Source: Sphagnum compactum
Lineage: Eukaryota; Bryophyta; Sphagnopsida; Sphagnales
Reading direction: 5' to 3'
NCBI GenBank assembly: GCA_965153455.1
Contig: OZ234493.1
Location: 20,016,213-20,080,212, forward strand
Length of the DNA stretch: 64,000 nucleotides
In this document: positions 12,607 through 23,807 of the stretch, one piece after another
Numbering within the stretch: position 1 is the first letter of the stretch
Layout: each line of letters starts with the position of its first letter
Notes under the pieces: model-generated
What the model saw: only the letters and a program-made list of their open reading frames with translations
Told to the model about the DNA's origin: nothing
Databases searched by the model: none
Translations under genes and position numbers: made by a program

Positions 12607-13290
12607 TCCCCTCACTCTTCTTCTCCACATATGTAAAAAAGCCAAGCAAAAAGACCAACCCCAAAAAATACTCAACAAAATGTAGGTAGAAAAGTTGGAG
12701 AAATTCCTGAAAAAGAGGCCAAAGTAGAATTGTAGTGGACAAGCAAGTATCCATCACTTTTCCAAATTTGCTACTATGATGATTTGCCACTGAATGGTGG
12801 TGAATAACTAGTGCACAAGAAAGAAAATAATTCCCCTTTGTTTTTTGCATTGGGGGGGCACATTCCTCGAGTTATTCTAGCTATTCTTCATGATGTCCTT
12901 GGGTTGAGCTGGTTGGTAGAACCAGCATCCAAAGAAAGGGGAAAAGAAAAAAGAAAAAAAAACAGGGGGAAGAAAGCAGGAGCAGCCAGCATCCAAAACT
13001 ACCTAGAACTCCCCCATGTCATATCATTTACCTACTACAGAGGAGACTTGTTATCCCTGATGAAAAACAAACAAACAAACACTTGCCATACATACATTTC
13101 CTTCTTCTTTGTTGTTTTTTTCACTAATTTGTATTAAAAGTTTGACAGGTTTACAATCCCGGATTGTTGGCATGTTTTTTTGATTTGCATTACCTAATAC
13201 CTCCAGGCTTGTAAGGAATTTGTTTGTAATTTGGTTGTTGGTTTGTTTGTATTTTATTTGGCTTGGGTCCCCCACATATATCATGCAAAT
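12607..13290. other. Intergenic DNA upstream of the 302-residue gene
   Basis: No recognisable protein. There are purine-rich runs near 12930-12980. This stretch probably holds part of the promoter of the gene that starts at 14057. Confidence 0.4.
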
Positions 13291-13298
13291 TTGTTGTA

Positions 13299-13436
13299 AT
13301 ATATAGTAGTCAACAAAAGCTCCATGCTATTGTGTTGTGCTGTTCCCTGACGCCCTGAATCACAGCCTGACTCAATTGACTGGCTGCCCCTGCAACAGAA
13401 AACAGTCAAGAAAAAAACAGGAACAGTGGTAGCAGG

Positions 13437-13472
<36 letters not shown>

Positions 13473-14056
13473 TCACCACACTTGTTGCCATCATATCTCC
13501 TCAACTTTACCTTAATCATATAAGCTGCTTTGCTTGCTTCTCCCAAGTTTCAACCTCCCTTTCTTTCCTTTTTTCTTTCTATTTTTCTTTCTTGCTTGCT
13601 TGCTTCCTTCTCCCAAGTTTCAATCTCTTTTGTTCTTTCTTGCTTGTTTTCTTGAGATGACGTATTATTATTAGCTTTTTTTTTTCTTTGCCTTGGCAAT
13701 TTGTCTTGGTGCTGTTGTTGGGTCTTCTTTGGGGATTCTAACTTGCTACCCAAGTTTTAGTCTAGTATGGAATTGATTTTACTGGAGAATTGGGTGGTGC
13801 TGGTTGCCTCCAGCTAGTTTCCATGCGTTGGGGTTGTTTTTGCAGCAGGGTTGACAGCTTTGATGTAAAGTTTGTTTGGGTGGAGGTTTGTTTTGAATAG
13901 TTTTCGCAACTCTTGTTTTCAAGTGTAGAATTGATAGACTCTGCTAGCTCAGCTTCTGAACTAGGCTCAAGATTGGATTTTACTAGCAATTTGCAACCAA
14001 ATGCAAACTTGAGCTACTGGTGAGGGCTGTACAGTTGGTGGTTTGAAGTAACTGCA
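13299..14056 (+). promoter_or_regulatory. Putative promoter and 5' leader of the 14057 gene
   Basis: A TATA-like AATATATAG lies at 13299-13307. About 130 bases downstream is a perfect CT dinucleotide tract (13439-13468), followed by pyrimidine-rich sequence (about 13550-13640). CT-rich leaders are common in plant genes. The TATA choice is a guess, and an intron in this 750-base leader cannot be excluded. Confidence 0.35.
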
Positions 14057-14965
14057 ATGGAGTGTTCAAGGCCAACTCCAGTCATTGCGGCGTTCAGGTT
14101 TCCAAGTGAGCCAGGAACCGGCTCACGCAAACCAAATGCGGGAATGGGTTGGCCTTTGGGGCTGAGGTCTTGTGTGGTAGCGCAGACAACGGGCCCTAGT
14201 CTGGAGAGTACCGTTACTGCTGCGCGGACCTGGTTGCAAGCGCCTCGAGTTGAAGAAGAAGAACAAGCACTGGCTCAACACAACAACATGGGCTTCCATT
14301 TTGCTTCTTTCTCAGATCTAAGCGTGTCATCGGATTCCGACTCCGACTTTCACAGCGAAGCGGCATCGTCTAGCTTCTTCAAAGACTCCAGGAGAATCAC
14401 TCTCGGTAGCCTCATTGGACTTCACATGGAATCCACTTCAGGAAGAGCAGACATGCATTTGGAGACGCGTTACAACAACAACAGACGGATCAGACAGAAC
14501 AGGAGGAGCTTCAGCAGTTTTGCCATGGCTAATAGTTATACCTGTGGGATCCGGGAGCTCCTGGGATGTGCCAACTGCATGCAATTAATTCTGGAAGAGA
14601 ATCTCTCTGAGGGTCTCACACATCCAGCAGAACCAATTGCCTTGACCCAATCTCATGCAGGTTGCTTGGAGATGGAGAGGCATGTTGTAGTATTGGAGGA
14701 TGGAGGCAATCAAGCTGCAACTTCGGGTGGCAGTAGGACTAGCCTGGAATGGAGTGCTAGCCAGTTTGTTTCTTGCAACAATGTTCTGTCAGATGCCCAA
14801 GAATCTCCAGAAAGGTACAGAATTGACCAAGCTCATGATGCAACTCCTTTTTCTAGCTCTACTACCATCTCCACTTCAACAATAAACTCCAGTGCAACAA
14901 GCAGGGTCCAAAGATCTGTAAGCATGAAATCCTTCTTATCTACCATCTGTTGTCATGTACATTGA
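14057..14965 (+). CDS. Uncharacterised plant protein, 302 residues
   Basis: A single long open frame whose GC content is clearly higher than the surroundings. It starts at the first ATG after a CT-rich leader and ends at TGA in 14963-14965. Function unknown. The most structured part is around residues 84-124: a Ser/Asp-rich run (SDLSVSSDSDSDFHSE) followed by SSFFKDSRRITLGSLIGL. A short motif of this kind, acidic-serine then SFF..D....LG.L.G, occurs as I recall in small uncharacterised plant proteins (At3g17950-like); this is from memory and not checked. The middle is basic (NNNRRIRQNRRS, about residues 139-150). The C-terminus is Ser/Thr-rich and ends MKSFLSTICCHVH. No signal peptide, membrane span or catalytic motif is visible, and it looks largely disordered. 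It is convergent with the phospholipase D gene, the stop codons lying about 1.4 kb apart. Confidence 0.7.
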   Translation: MECSRPTPVIAAFRFPSEPGTGSRKPNAGMGWPLGLRSCVVAQTTGPSLESTVTAARTWLQAPRVEEEEQALAQHNNMGFHFASFSDLSVSSDSDSDFHSEAASSSFFKDSRRITLGSLIGLHMESTSGRADMHLETRYNNNRRIRQNRRSFSSFAMANSYTCGIRELLGCANCMQLILEENLSEGLTHPAEPIALTQSHAGCLEMERHVVVLEDGGNQAATSGGSRTSLEWSASQFVSCNNVLSDAQESPERYRIDQAHDATPFSSSTTISTSTINSSATSRVQRSVSMKSFLSTICCHVH

Positions 14966-16327
14966 GTTCTCTTCTGAAGGTGCACAAAATTCCTTCAACA
15001 TGAACCAAGCCACTATGGCTATGGCTCCATGATTCCAGTCCCTTATATGCTACAGTGTGTAACCATAAAAAACTAGCTCAACTAGACCTTATGATGGCAT
15101 CACTGCCAAAAATCAGTATGCAGAAATTCAGACCAGAATAGAGCAACAATGAATGTTGCATTGAGTAGGGTTCTTAGGAAGTACAATCTCTGCTGCCAAT
15201 AATACACTAAGTCCATGAACCTCTGAAGCTATGATACAACCATCCACAAGGATGTTGGTTCAGGGTTAATCCTTTTAAGGAAAGCACGATCATTAGGACC
15301 AATTGACTGGACATCTTTTCTTGTTCTATTGAAGGTCCAGTCCTCTTGGATAGTATGAAGCTATGATAGAGCCTGATTGTACTTGTGGCTTCACTTCTAC
15401 ACAATTGTTTGTGGACTGAAAGTTTCCAAAGTCAGGGAAACAAATGTATCATGTCTTCAAGAACTCTCTTGCATACTAAACTGCTACTCTACTCAAAAGT
15501 GAAGATGCTGTTGAATGCTTGAGCATGTTAACTCATGAATCTGCAACAAGAAGAACATTCACTAGAAGCATGAGTCACCCCATCCATTGAAAGAACAACA
15601 TTGACATATCAATGGGAGGAGTCAAAAAGAGTGAGAAATGGAAGCACGTTAGTTTCCTCATGAGATATGCATAACTTTCCAAGTGCTAGACAGGCTGTGA
15701 ACTGCATCACAGACACTGTAGTACATTCAGGTTCTTTAGAACACTGAAGAAGATCAATGCCCATTAAGCTGCCATTTCATACTGTGCAGTGCCTTCTTTC
15801 AATACAGTAGTCAACATATGTATGCAATATCATATTCATCTTCCAAGCAAATTTACAACCCTAGACCATGGGATGGAACAAGGCAAAAATTCAGACATGA
15901 TCAAGCACAAAACTGTTAGGGCAAGACCTGGAGATCACACCAGAAAGCTCAGTAAATGAGGGAAGGACACAATCTCTCTCTGATTTGCAGAAGCCCCACT
16001 TTTGGAAAATCCTTACATCAAACTCAAATTCTCTAGCTTCTTGAGTACTCGCAGGAGAAATCTAGTAGTCTCTACTTTCAAGCCCACTCTTATGTGTGTA
16101 GTTGGAAGACATCTGCGAAACTGCATCAAAACAATACCCAAGAGTGCAAAGCAGATTTCCCAGACACAGAAACTGATCTCAAGATCTTGCACCAGACCTC
16201 AGACCAGGTGCCAAGTACTTCCATCTGCACACCTTGATCAAACTGCAGTCCATCATACCTGAACAGGACATTCAGTGTCTATCACCAATCCCCAGCACTG
16301 CAATGCAGATGTTCAGGAATCACAAAC
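14966..16327. other. Convergent 3' region between two genes
   Basis: This gap holds the 3' untranslated regions of the plus-strand 302-residue gene and the minus-strand phospholipase D gene. Base composition is less AT-biased than the intergenic deserts. No further protein is recognised. An open plus-strand piece at 16002-16262 is antisense to the expected phospholipase 3' UTR and shows no family features. Confidence 0.5.
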
Positions 16328-19236
16328 TTAAGTTGTCAGGATCTCTGGCAGGGAGCTGGACAAAGTGCCAAGTATTTTTGCCTGGGAGTCTGGGAAATTT
16401 TCCATGCCTGGAACTGCAGACACAGCACCATCACTCCCCACAGCCACTGGGTATGTCAACAAATGACCAGGTAGGTTCACAACCTCTTCTCCTGCAAAAA
16501 GATCCCAGAGCTGGTCACCAATCCTGTTCACCTTGCGTATACATTCCACGCTCCAGGGCTGCAGAAATGAGTTGTCCAATCTCCCCATATGCTCATACCA
16601 TAGACCCATCCGGAAACCATGAATGTGGGAACGGGGAGGTTTATGCACTGCTAGGTGGAAAGGTTGGTATGCACCCATTGCAATTTCAGAATCACGAGCT
16701 CCATCCATAGACCGCTGGTTGATGTTGGCTGATCCTATGATAATGTACTCATCATCCACTGGAAAAAGATGCAGAAATCATCAGCATTATTGCTGGAGTG
16801 AATCCACGAGTATTTTGCTAAGGAGAACTGCAAAGAGCATTTAAAAATTAGAGTGGAAATGCAGTTGAAAAGCTGGAAAATAGACATTCAAGTCTCTCAC
16901 CAATCATCATCTTGGCATGCACATAGATCATGAAGCGGCGGTTTTCCTGCGCATTTTTGTAGTGGCTGTTATCTTCCGGGCTCTGTGTAGGCACATACTC
17001 ACCCTCTGTCTTTGTCTCCCGGTTTCCTAGACAGAAAAAGGTCAGATAATCTTTTGGGCTTTGATCCTCAATTTGCTGTGCATTCAAAGCATTTGCAATC
17101 TCTTTGTACATCATCTCCATCGTGCGCCTCTGCCAGTCAAGGATAGCCTGAACAGACCCACTATCAGGCACACCTTCAGGCCACATTGGTACCACAACAT
17201 AGACGGCAAATCGTTCCCCTGCCTCAATTTTGCTCACAATCTTGCGAGTCAGTTCCATGGGGATCAGATGCAAGGCTCCAGCATCCTGTTCCCCATCCCA
17301 ACCAAAACAGCTGCCTAGAAAGTACTGATTCTCAATGTAGATGAAGTCTTTTGCACGCCTGATTGCATTGATGTATGCATCCTGTATACTGCGGTCAATT
17401 GTATTGTCTTTCCCACTCACTAGCCCTGCCTTTGCTGCATCCTCTGGAGATTCTGGAAACCCAAATGCTGCACCTGTATCCACAAGTAAACCAAGTCATT
17501 AGGCAACATCTTGCACAGCACAAAACATTACACAGAACAACGACATTCATCGCTGCTTTGCAAATAAGTTTGTCACACTAGTCAACTGGGCAATTGAGGA
17601 TAAGAGAATATGCCTGCATCAATGGAGCGGAAGAGCTGCACATGCCAAGTGTCAGGATCATTCTCAGCCGTAACTGCAGAAGGAGGATCGATGCTTGGGA
17701 TGTCACGGATCGGAATCAGCAGAGACGCCCGGCTGTCACCAGCCTGCTTTTGCCAGCGCTGCTCAAAATTGAAGAGCACATCCCATGCAACAGGGCCCTC
17801 AATCCGGCAATGGATGTCATGCCATGGCTCTCGAGGTCCACCTTTCTCAATGCAGGCACCTGGGAAGTTAGGCTGGTGAAAATCCTTGTTGTGGACATCA
17901 TTCAGTGTCCGGAAGAGAGAGTGATGCTGGTTGTCATAGCGACCATCGCAAAGATCAATACCACCAACAAAGCTCAAAATCCTCCTCTGTCCAGAGCTGG
18001 ACCCAGGTACAGCTGCATCCACTATGATGGTTTTCTGGTGGTGAGTGAACATGGTACCAATGGTCATGCCCTGGACAATGCTCAGACTGTCATCTGGGTT
18101 TCGGGGGCATAGGTAACAGTTCACATTGGTATTTTCAAAGTAATCCCTAGTATCTTCATCATGGGTTGCCATCAACCCAGTTTCATGTAGATATTCTACA
18201 GAGGTTTTGTCATCCCAAACCAGGAGGTTCACTCTCACACCCTCATCAGCCTTTTTCTTCAGGAGCTCTCCCAATGTTACACCTTCAGAGCCTGGGATTG
18301 GCCGTCTTGGGTCTTGAACAAGGAGAATCTGAGTGTAAACTGACCAACCAGTGATGTAGATTAAATGGCGGGCATTGCTGATGGCCTCAAAGACATCCTC
18401 CCAGCAGTGAGTGGGCTGTCGGATCCTGTTTCCTGCTTGATATATGGGTGGCAGGAATCCATCAGCCATGTGTGAATCCTGATACAATGTCACCTTGCAC
18501 CCCTTCCGTTGTGGAAAATAGCAGTATGGCACACCCAGGTACCGTGCATCTCTGATACCCAGGCCCCAGTGAGCATCATGTGAAGCTTCAAAGAACTGAA
18601 GACGAAAGCGGATACGGCTCTCACCAAGCTGACTATCATTCTTGAAGAGAGGATACCAATCTTCTACCACACTCTCAGATAGTAACTCTTCTGCAGGCAC
18701 CTTTGCTCGGCCTATGAGTGCAGAGCCCAAAATGGCTGCATCCTTAATTGATATTTGCACGTCTGTGACACTATGGGCACAGTAGATCCGGAACGACTCA
18801 TTCCACACAGGGTCCACAGGCTCCCCTTTGAGGACCCGTGTGCGCCCAACTCTTGCTGGTCCAAGATCAACAGTAGCATAGTACTGGCTGGCACCCTTTC
18901 CAATGCCAATTACCTCTTGTGTTGACTCCAGAAACTGTAACCAGAGATTTCCCAAGAGATCAGCATGCAGAAACTGTAGAAGAGAGAATTTCCAACCCTA
19001 GACACACCTGCAGTAGTAGCTGATTGTGTGAAATGAACAGTGCAAACTTTGGATAGATCCAGCACATACAAGGCCATGTTACAAAGCAATTCTCCCTTAA
19101 CAAAGAAGCTTAGCCATATGAATCACACCCTTCTGAAAAATGCAGGTGCCCCGCCTGTTGTCCGCTCTGTATTGATGATGTTTTGTGCCTCATAGATAGT
19201 AACATGCAGTGTCCCGTGCAGGAGATAGCTCGCCAT
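16328..19236 (-). CDS. PLDalpha-like: Phospholipase D, alpha class (C2-PLD), four coding exons
   Basis: Hydrolyses membrane phospholipids such as phosphatidylcholine to phosphatidic acid and free head group, used in membrane remodelling and in stress and ABA signalling. Coding exons on the minus strand: 19236-19129, 18934-17614, 17473-16901, 16758-16328. Together they give 2433 nt, 810 residues, the usual alpha-class length. An N-terminal C2 domain (about residues 1-155) starts [17 protein letters not shown] and needs the first exon. HKD motif 1 is H335-x-K337-x4-D342 ([10 protein letters not shown]); motif 2 is H662-x-K664-x4-D669, spanning the exon 3/4 junction. IYIENQYF and GERF, typical of plant PLDs, are also present, and the protein ends PEILTT. 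All catalytic residues are intact. The C2 sequence and length favour alpha over beta, gamma or delta. The second coding intron uses a GC donor. I see no frameshift, so this is a working gene. Confidence 0.95.
17474..17613 (-). other. GC-AG intron in the phospholipase D gene
   Basis: Exon 2 must end at 17614 to join residues RSIDAG to AAFGFPE, as the PLD family requires. The intron then begins GCATAT (donor context GATGCAG|GC) and ends TACAG before 17473. No GT is present at or near the needed position; the first usable downstream GT would add nine foreign residues. GC-AG introns are a known minor class. Confidence 0.8.
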
Positions 19237-19255
19237 TGTCCCCTTCTTCCTAAAC

Positions 19256-19509
19256 CTGTAAAATCTAGCGCAACTTCAGAAGAATCTAAAGTGTAAAGAT
19301 TCAGAACAGGCCATGCAACTCCACAGATAGCCACATTTAAAAGTCCTTAGCCAGAGCCATCCAAGAGCCAGGCTTCTCCTCCCAGTCCTCCACAGAGTTA
19401 TCTCTCAGCTTAGGACACACTCCAGAAAATCACAAAAAGGTAAAACCCAAAAAATGAATTCCTGTGAGCCAAGAAAAATCCTGGCAGATAACAATCCTGA
19501 CACTCTGCT

Positions 19510-19546
<37 letters not shown>

Positions 19547-19894
19547 GTCCATCTCCTCTTTTCTTCCCTCTCTTAAAGACCATTGGGTTTGGAAAAATCT
19601 GCAACTAGATTTCTGTCATATATTTAACAGAAGGGACAGAAAAACCTATTTATGCAACTAAATCTCACACTCATACAAATCTGACCCGCTCTCATCACTC
19701 CCTTTCTCGAAGTTCCCTTCTCCTCCTTCTCTTCGGCTGGACCCTCTTTTCAAACCCAAAATGCAAAGAACACACACAAACAACATGAGAGTAACAAGCA
19801 AAACAAGACCTCATGTCATCAACACAAACAAAACCCAACAAAACAACAAAAAAGAATGAAAAAAAAAAAAAAAAACCAACAACAAATTGCTCAC
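19256..19894 (-). other. Predicted 5' UTR intron of the phospholipase D gene
   Basis: A consensus donor (CAAG|GTGAGC, exon end at 19895) and an acceptor (TTTTACAG| at 19256) bracket 639 bases. The acceptor lies 19 bases before the start codon at 19236. The intron has a U-rich run near the donor (A run 19858-19875 on the plus strand) and a dinucleotide tract at 19513-19545 that reads GA on the sense strand. Plant PLD-alpha genes commonly carry a 5' UTR intron. The prediction rests on splice signals only. Confidence 0.6.
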
Positions 19895-20740
19895 CTTGAT
19901 TAATATGCAACTAGTAGCTCGTTGGCTGTGTCTGAGAGCCCTGCCTCCGGTGCACCACAACAACAGATTCTTGTATTCAGGACTGCTTCTTTGCGTGCCG
20001 CTGCTGCTGATGGTGGAATGGTAGAGAGCTGAAAGCAATGCGCGTCACAAAACAAAACAGAAGAAACCAATTTGGGCACACTCCATTGCACTATAAATGA
20101 GACACCAACTTGCACCGCAAATGACAAGAAGAAACTGTTATGCAGTTTCTTCTGCTGATGAATGATTCTGCTTCCGTCCTTTGCTCCGTTGTCCATGTTT
20201 TAAGGGCCACCTGAGTTTTCATCTTTCTCACCAAACTTTTTACCCCTGCCAACCCCCATAACTATAACCAGGGGTTTGTTTAGCTCGCTAGCTCGCTAGC
20301 TATTGTTCTATGGAGTGAACCTTTGGTACCTACACTGGTACCACGGTAAAAGCCCCAAAGTTTTTTGGGTTTGTTCATGAACATTATCTATATATCGCCA
20401 TAGTGAATAAGTGGAGAAAATTCCTATAAAATTTTTTTTATTTTTATGAAAATTTTTATGAAAATTTATTTTTATTTAATGGAAATTTTTCAGGGTCTCC
20501 TAGTGCAGTTTTCAGCGTTTCCCCAGTTAATACAGCCACTTAGAGAGGCCTTCATCAAGGAGGTGAGTTAGTTGTAGGTACTGGGTGGGCTATGAACCAT
20601 GAACCTGTACCTACACTCTCGTACTTTCTTGACTAAGGCCTCTTGTTAGGCCCACTTTACACAAGGAGTCAAGGCCAAGGTTCAACTCAAATCAAGCATT
20701 CCTATTGGTGCAAAAGTTGAAATCAGCCCCAAGGGCTTTC
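19895..20740. other. Phospholipase D upstream leader and promoter region
   Basis: It probably contains the first untranslated exon (from 19895 upward to perhaps 20.2 kb) and the promoter. No convincing minus-strand TATA was located. A small GCTAGCTC repeat lies near 20283-20300. No other gene. Confidence 0.4.
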
Positions 20741-21007
20741 TTTACACTAGGAGTCAAGAAAAACTCTTTTCAATCTGCCCCAAGTTACTAATAAATGCTG
20801 AACTTTATGGCCTTGTATTGGCCCCCAGGCTACAAAAAGGATACCAACGAATTTGGGAAGCCAATTTGTAACCCTTGGGGGGCTAAGGTTCCTCCATCTA
20901 TTAATATCCTGATGTCAATGTTCTAGCATTTATTAGTAACTTGGGGCCAAACAACAAGCCAAAATTGCTCAAAGGTTGGCCCCCAGTTTTTACTCCTAGT
21001 CTAAAGA
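20741..21007. repeat. Hairpin-forming inverted repeat
   Basis: The outer arms TTTACACTAGGAGTCAA (20741-20757) and its near complement (about 20990-21006) enclose a perfect 23-base inverted repeat, 20777-20799 against 20925-20947, whose core reads CCCCAAGTTACTAATAAATG. The size and plan fit a MITE or fold-back element. No target-site duplication was clear. Confidence 0.7.
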
Positions 21008-21087
21008 GGGCATTAATAGGCTATATTTAACACAGGAAATGTTAAACTTGGACTTGCCAACCTCGATTTTGTTGGAGAAAGGAATCT

Positions 21088-21310
21088 TATATATAAATTC
21101 ACTACGTCCCTGACGGAGCTCGGGTTTCAGGCCGGCCGGGCCCGGCGCTAATCGGAGGGCGGAATTTCCTGTTCCCAGTCTGTGGGCAAAGCTATTGGAG
21201 GAAATTAGGTTACGACATTCTAGCGCGGAACGGAGACCCGGGATAGCCGACGTCAAGAACGGGGTGCCGGGCCGGGTCCGGTCCGGACTGTGTGTGACGG
21301 AGCTCGGCAA
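21088..21310 (+). other. GC-rich block with upstream TATA box (possible LTR fragment)
   Basis: A TATATATAAAT sequence (21088-21098) is followed within 20 bases by about 200 bases of strikingly high GC in an AT-rich region. The 12-mer GACGGAGCTCGG occurs at both ends of the block (about 21112 and 21297). A TATA box followed by GC-rich sequence suggests an LTR promoter and R region, or an unknown transcription unit. The short open frames on either strand show no family match. Confidence 0.4.
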
Positions 21311-21642
21311 CTTTTGCTCCACAGAACACCCACTGAGGGAAGTTATCAGCAGTCACTTTTCGGAAAGTTTTTGGTATGGTCGTTGCTGATTTTGGGTGCT
21401 GTAGCTGTGCAAGATTACAGAACGGATCCCGAGCATTAATTAGCATTAAATGATGACGGTCCTACTCAGGCTATAGCATTTTTAAAAAATTAAAAATATG
21501 GCGAATTTAGTAAAACAATGCAGGGGCGCCTCACAGTGACCAAAGGTCGCGGGTACCCACTAGTATTTCTAATGTTTACTAAGCAAACCAAACAAAGAAT
21601 TGGGGAAAGACCCCCTTGAAGGGGAGGGAGGCAGTAGCCCCA

Positions 21643-22305
21643 TCAAACATTAAAGAAATTCAAGAAATACAAGGGGGGCAAGAAGCACCACACGATGGTG
21701 ATGCAATCAACCCCAAAGATGCCTAAGTGACACCATTCCGCCCTAAAGGCTTGATCAATCCTAGCTTGAATACTAGGGTCCCGGGTGGACCGAAGGGAAT
21801 TAATGGCCTTCCAAGTGGCCATTCCAACCTCAACGATAGCTACCCAGGCTTGCTGAAGGATTTTCCTAAAGGAATACTGGTTATCAAAATGCTTCCGACA
21901 TCTCTCCGTCCAAAAGAAGTAGAGGATAAAACTGCGAAGGATGTCAAGCGGTTGCATGATGTAGGAGAAGCCTCCTACATGGTACCCTTGGACCCGGGGG
22001 GGGGGGTCATCTTCTCTCTCGAAAACAGCTTCACCCAGCATGACGAATGGCCAGGAAAGAGTGATGTCATTGGGCGCTCCCCATTTTTGCCAGATGTGAT
22101 AGAAGGCCTCCCAAGCCCGTTTGGCGAGAGGACACTCAAGAATACAGTGTTGAGGGGATTCAGGGGCCTCCTCTGTGCAAACCTTGCACGTGGGGAGGAT
22201 CCCCATGCATTGTAGCCATGTGCCAACCGGGAGGCCCCGGTTTAAAGTGAGCCATATGAGAGTGTCGACCTTCTGGGGTCGGGCGTTATGCCAGATTCTG
22301 GCCAT
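21643..22305 (-). pseudogene. LINE reverse-transcriptase C-terminal fragment (zf-RVT)
   Basis: A 220-residue open piece matches the C-terminal end of non-LTR retrotransposon ORF2 proteins. It begins with the 'W..LNRGLPVGTWL' core that precedes the zinc-binding knuckle; the knuckle itself is CKVC followed by QHCILECP, about residues 40-56. Downstream come FILYFFWTERCRKHFD and the terminal FLPPLYFLNFF words. The catalytic reverse-transcriptase part is missing upstream of about 22470, so this is a 5'-truncated copy, as LINE insertions usually are. The same family continues out of frame just above 22305 (WHWQASSQ). A run of ten G residues at 21997-22006 lies inside it. Confidence 0.8.
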
Positions 22306-22470
22306 AACTTGGGTGACGATGGAGTTTTACAGCCGCTTTGGGAGGAGGCTTGCCAGTGCCACTCTCCCAGGTCCCAGGGAAACCCATCAATGAAACCGGA
22401 TTCGAAAATCCAGAGTAGTTGGAGCTTGGTGACAAGGGGGAGGGGGGAGGGAATTTACCATGGTACGAGT

Positions 22471-23800
22471 GTGGGTGCTAGTTTAGGCAAGGCCTAGGGT
22501 AACTAGCCCATGTCTAAAATCCGAAAAATAAGTACCACAAGGTTTTGTGGAAAAATGATTATAGAGCCATTGAGGAATATGGAACATACCCAGTCCACTT
22601 AGAAAGTAAGTGCACCCAGTAGGGAAATTGTGCATTTTGTAAAGTGGCAAAACAAGTCTACCAGGGCTTGTTAAGTGTGTCTCCAGTCTCCACTATTGAT
22701 CCAGATTAATGAATATTAGATCTGTAGTATAATCGGCATCTCTGGGGTCATGGGAACTAATTAGCCTGCCTACATAGTGGAATCAATCAGCAAACTGCCG
22801 CAATCCTACTTGGGGAAAGACCCAGACCCACCGAACACAAAGTACCAGAGAAAACCCTCAAAACCAGTTCCCAAATGTGAAGAACTGGACAGACTTTATT
22901 GCAAGAGAAGACGAACAAGGAGGAAGAAAGTAGAAGGGCCCTGAGCCATAGTTACCAAACAGTTGGAGTCTGAAGTCCTAGTTGAATGACCAACAAGTCT
23001 ATTTTCCAATGTACTATTGTGTACTATTATGTACTATTTTGTACTATTAGGTCTTGGACTCACCAATGTTTGGGGTGTAAGTAAGGTCCATCCTTCACTT
23101 ATGGTTATCAATGATGATTGGAACACTAGCTAGCCAACCTCTTTCTCTTTGGGAAATTGCACTTCTGTTGACACTAAAAACATGGCATAAAATAAATTTT
23201 CATCAGCTATGCACATTTAGAGTATACATCAGCATATTTTGTGTTACCTATCATGGAGTTTTTTACTTTTACATTCATCAATTGAAAGGTTTTATTATGT
23301 CCTAAGTGTGAATGAGTAGGGTAAACTCTTGAGGAGTGTGGGCTTCCCAAAATATTTGCTTGTCTGAAGCAGAGCCAAGGGGTACTTATTTTGAGAACAC
23401 CTTGCTTCAAGTGCATTAAACAATATAAAGCACCAGCTTAATTTTTTTTTTAAACTTCATTTTTCCTATGGTACCCAATAGATGCCAGGGAAAAAGAAAA
23501 GGAAAAATTGAAATGGCCTCCAAAGGGGGGCTCAAAACACCTCACCCTCGGTGGTGGAGGAAAACTCCCACTCCACAATGTGCCCTTCAGATACAACTAG
23601 AAATTTTCTGGGGCTGCTTTACACCTCAGTTATCACCTACCCACATCCCCACCTACCACCAGCAATCTCCATTTTCCTTGCACTTGCAGAAATGGGATAT
23701 GGCCCGGTGAAATCTTTGACACCTGGAATGCACTCTTTACTTCTGATCAACAAAAATCTTCTACACCTGGGATGCATTCTTTGTATGGAATAAATAAATA
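22471..23800. repeat. Intergenic DNA with a 10-base tandem repeat
   Basis: No gene. TGTACTATT plus one variable base is repeated four times at 23010-23049. An AAAT microsatellite lies at the right edge (about 23789-23814). Confidence 0.6.
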
Positions 23801-23807
23801 AATAAAT

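Noticed and set aside
12376-12850. Minus-strand frames of 100 and 135 residues
   Set aside because: They run through the SINE and its flanks in antisense; sequence is low-information and matches no family.
17582-17613. Reading exon 2 of phospholipase D through to the stop at 17582
   Set aside because: It would add ten unrelated residues and lose HKD motif 2. The GC-AG splice restores the family sequence exactly, so read-through was not used as the main model.
17594-18112. 172-residue plus-strand frame overlapping the phospholipase D gene
   Set aside because: It is antisense to a clearly conserved coding exon and exists because that exon is GC-rich and stop-poor. No independent support.
21727-22215. 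162-residue plus-strand frame
   Set aside because: Antisense shadow of the LINE zf-RVT fragment on the minus strand.
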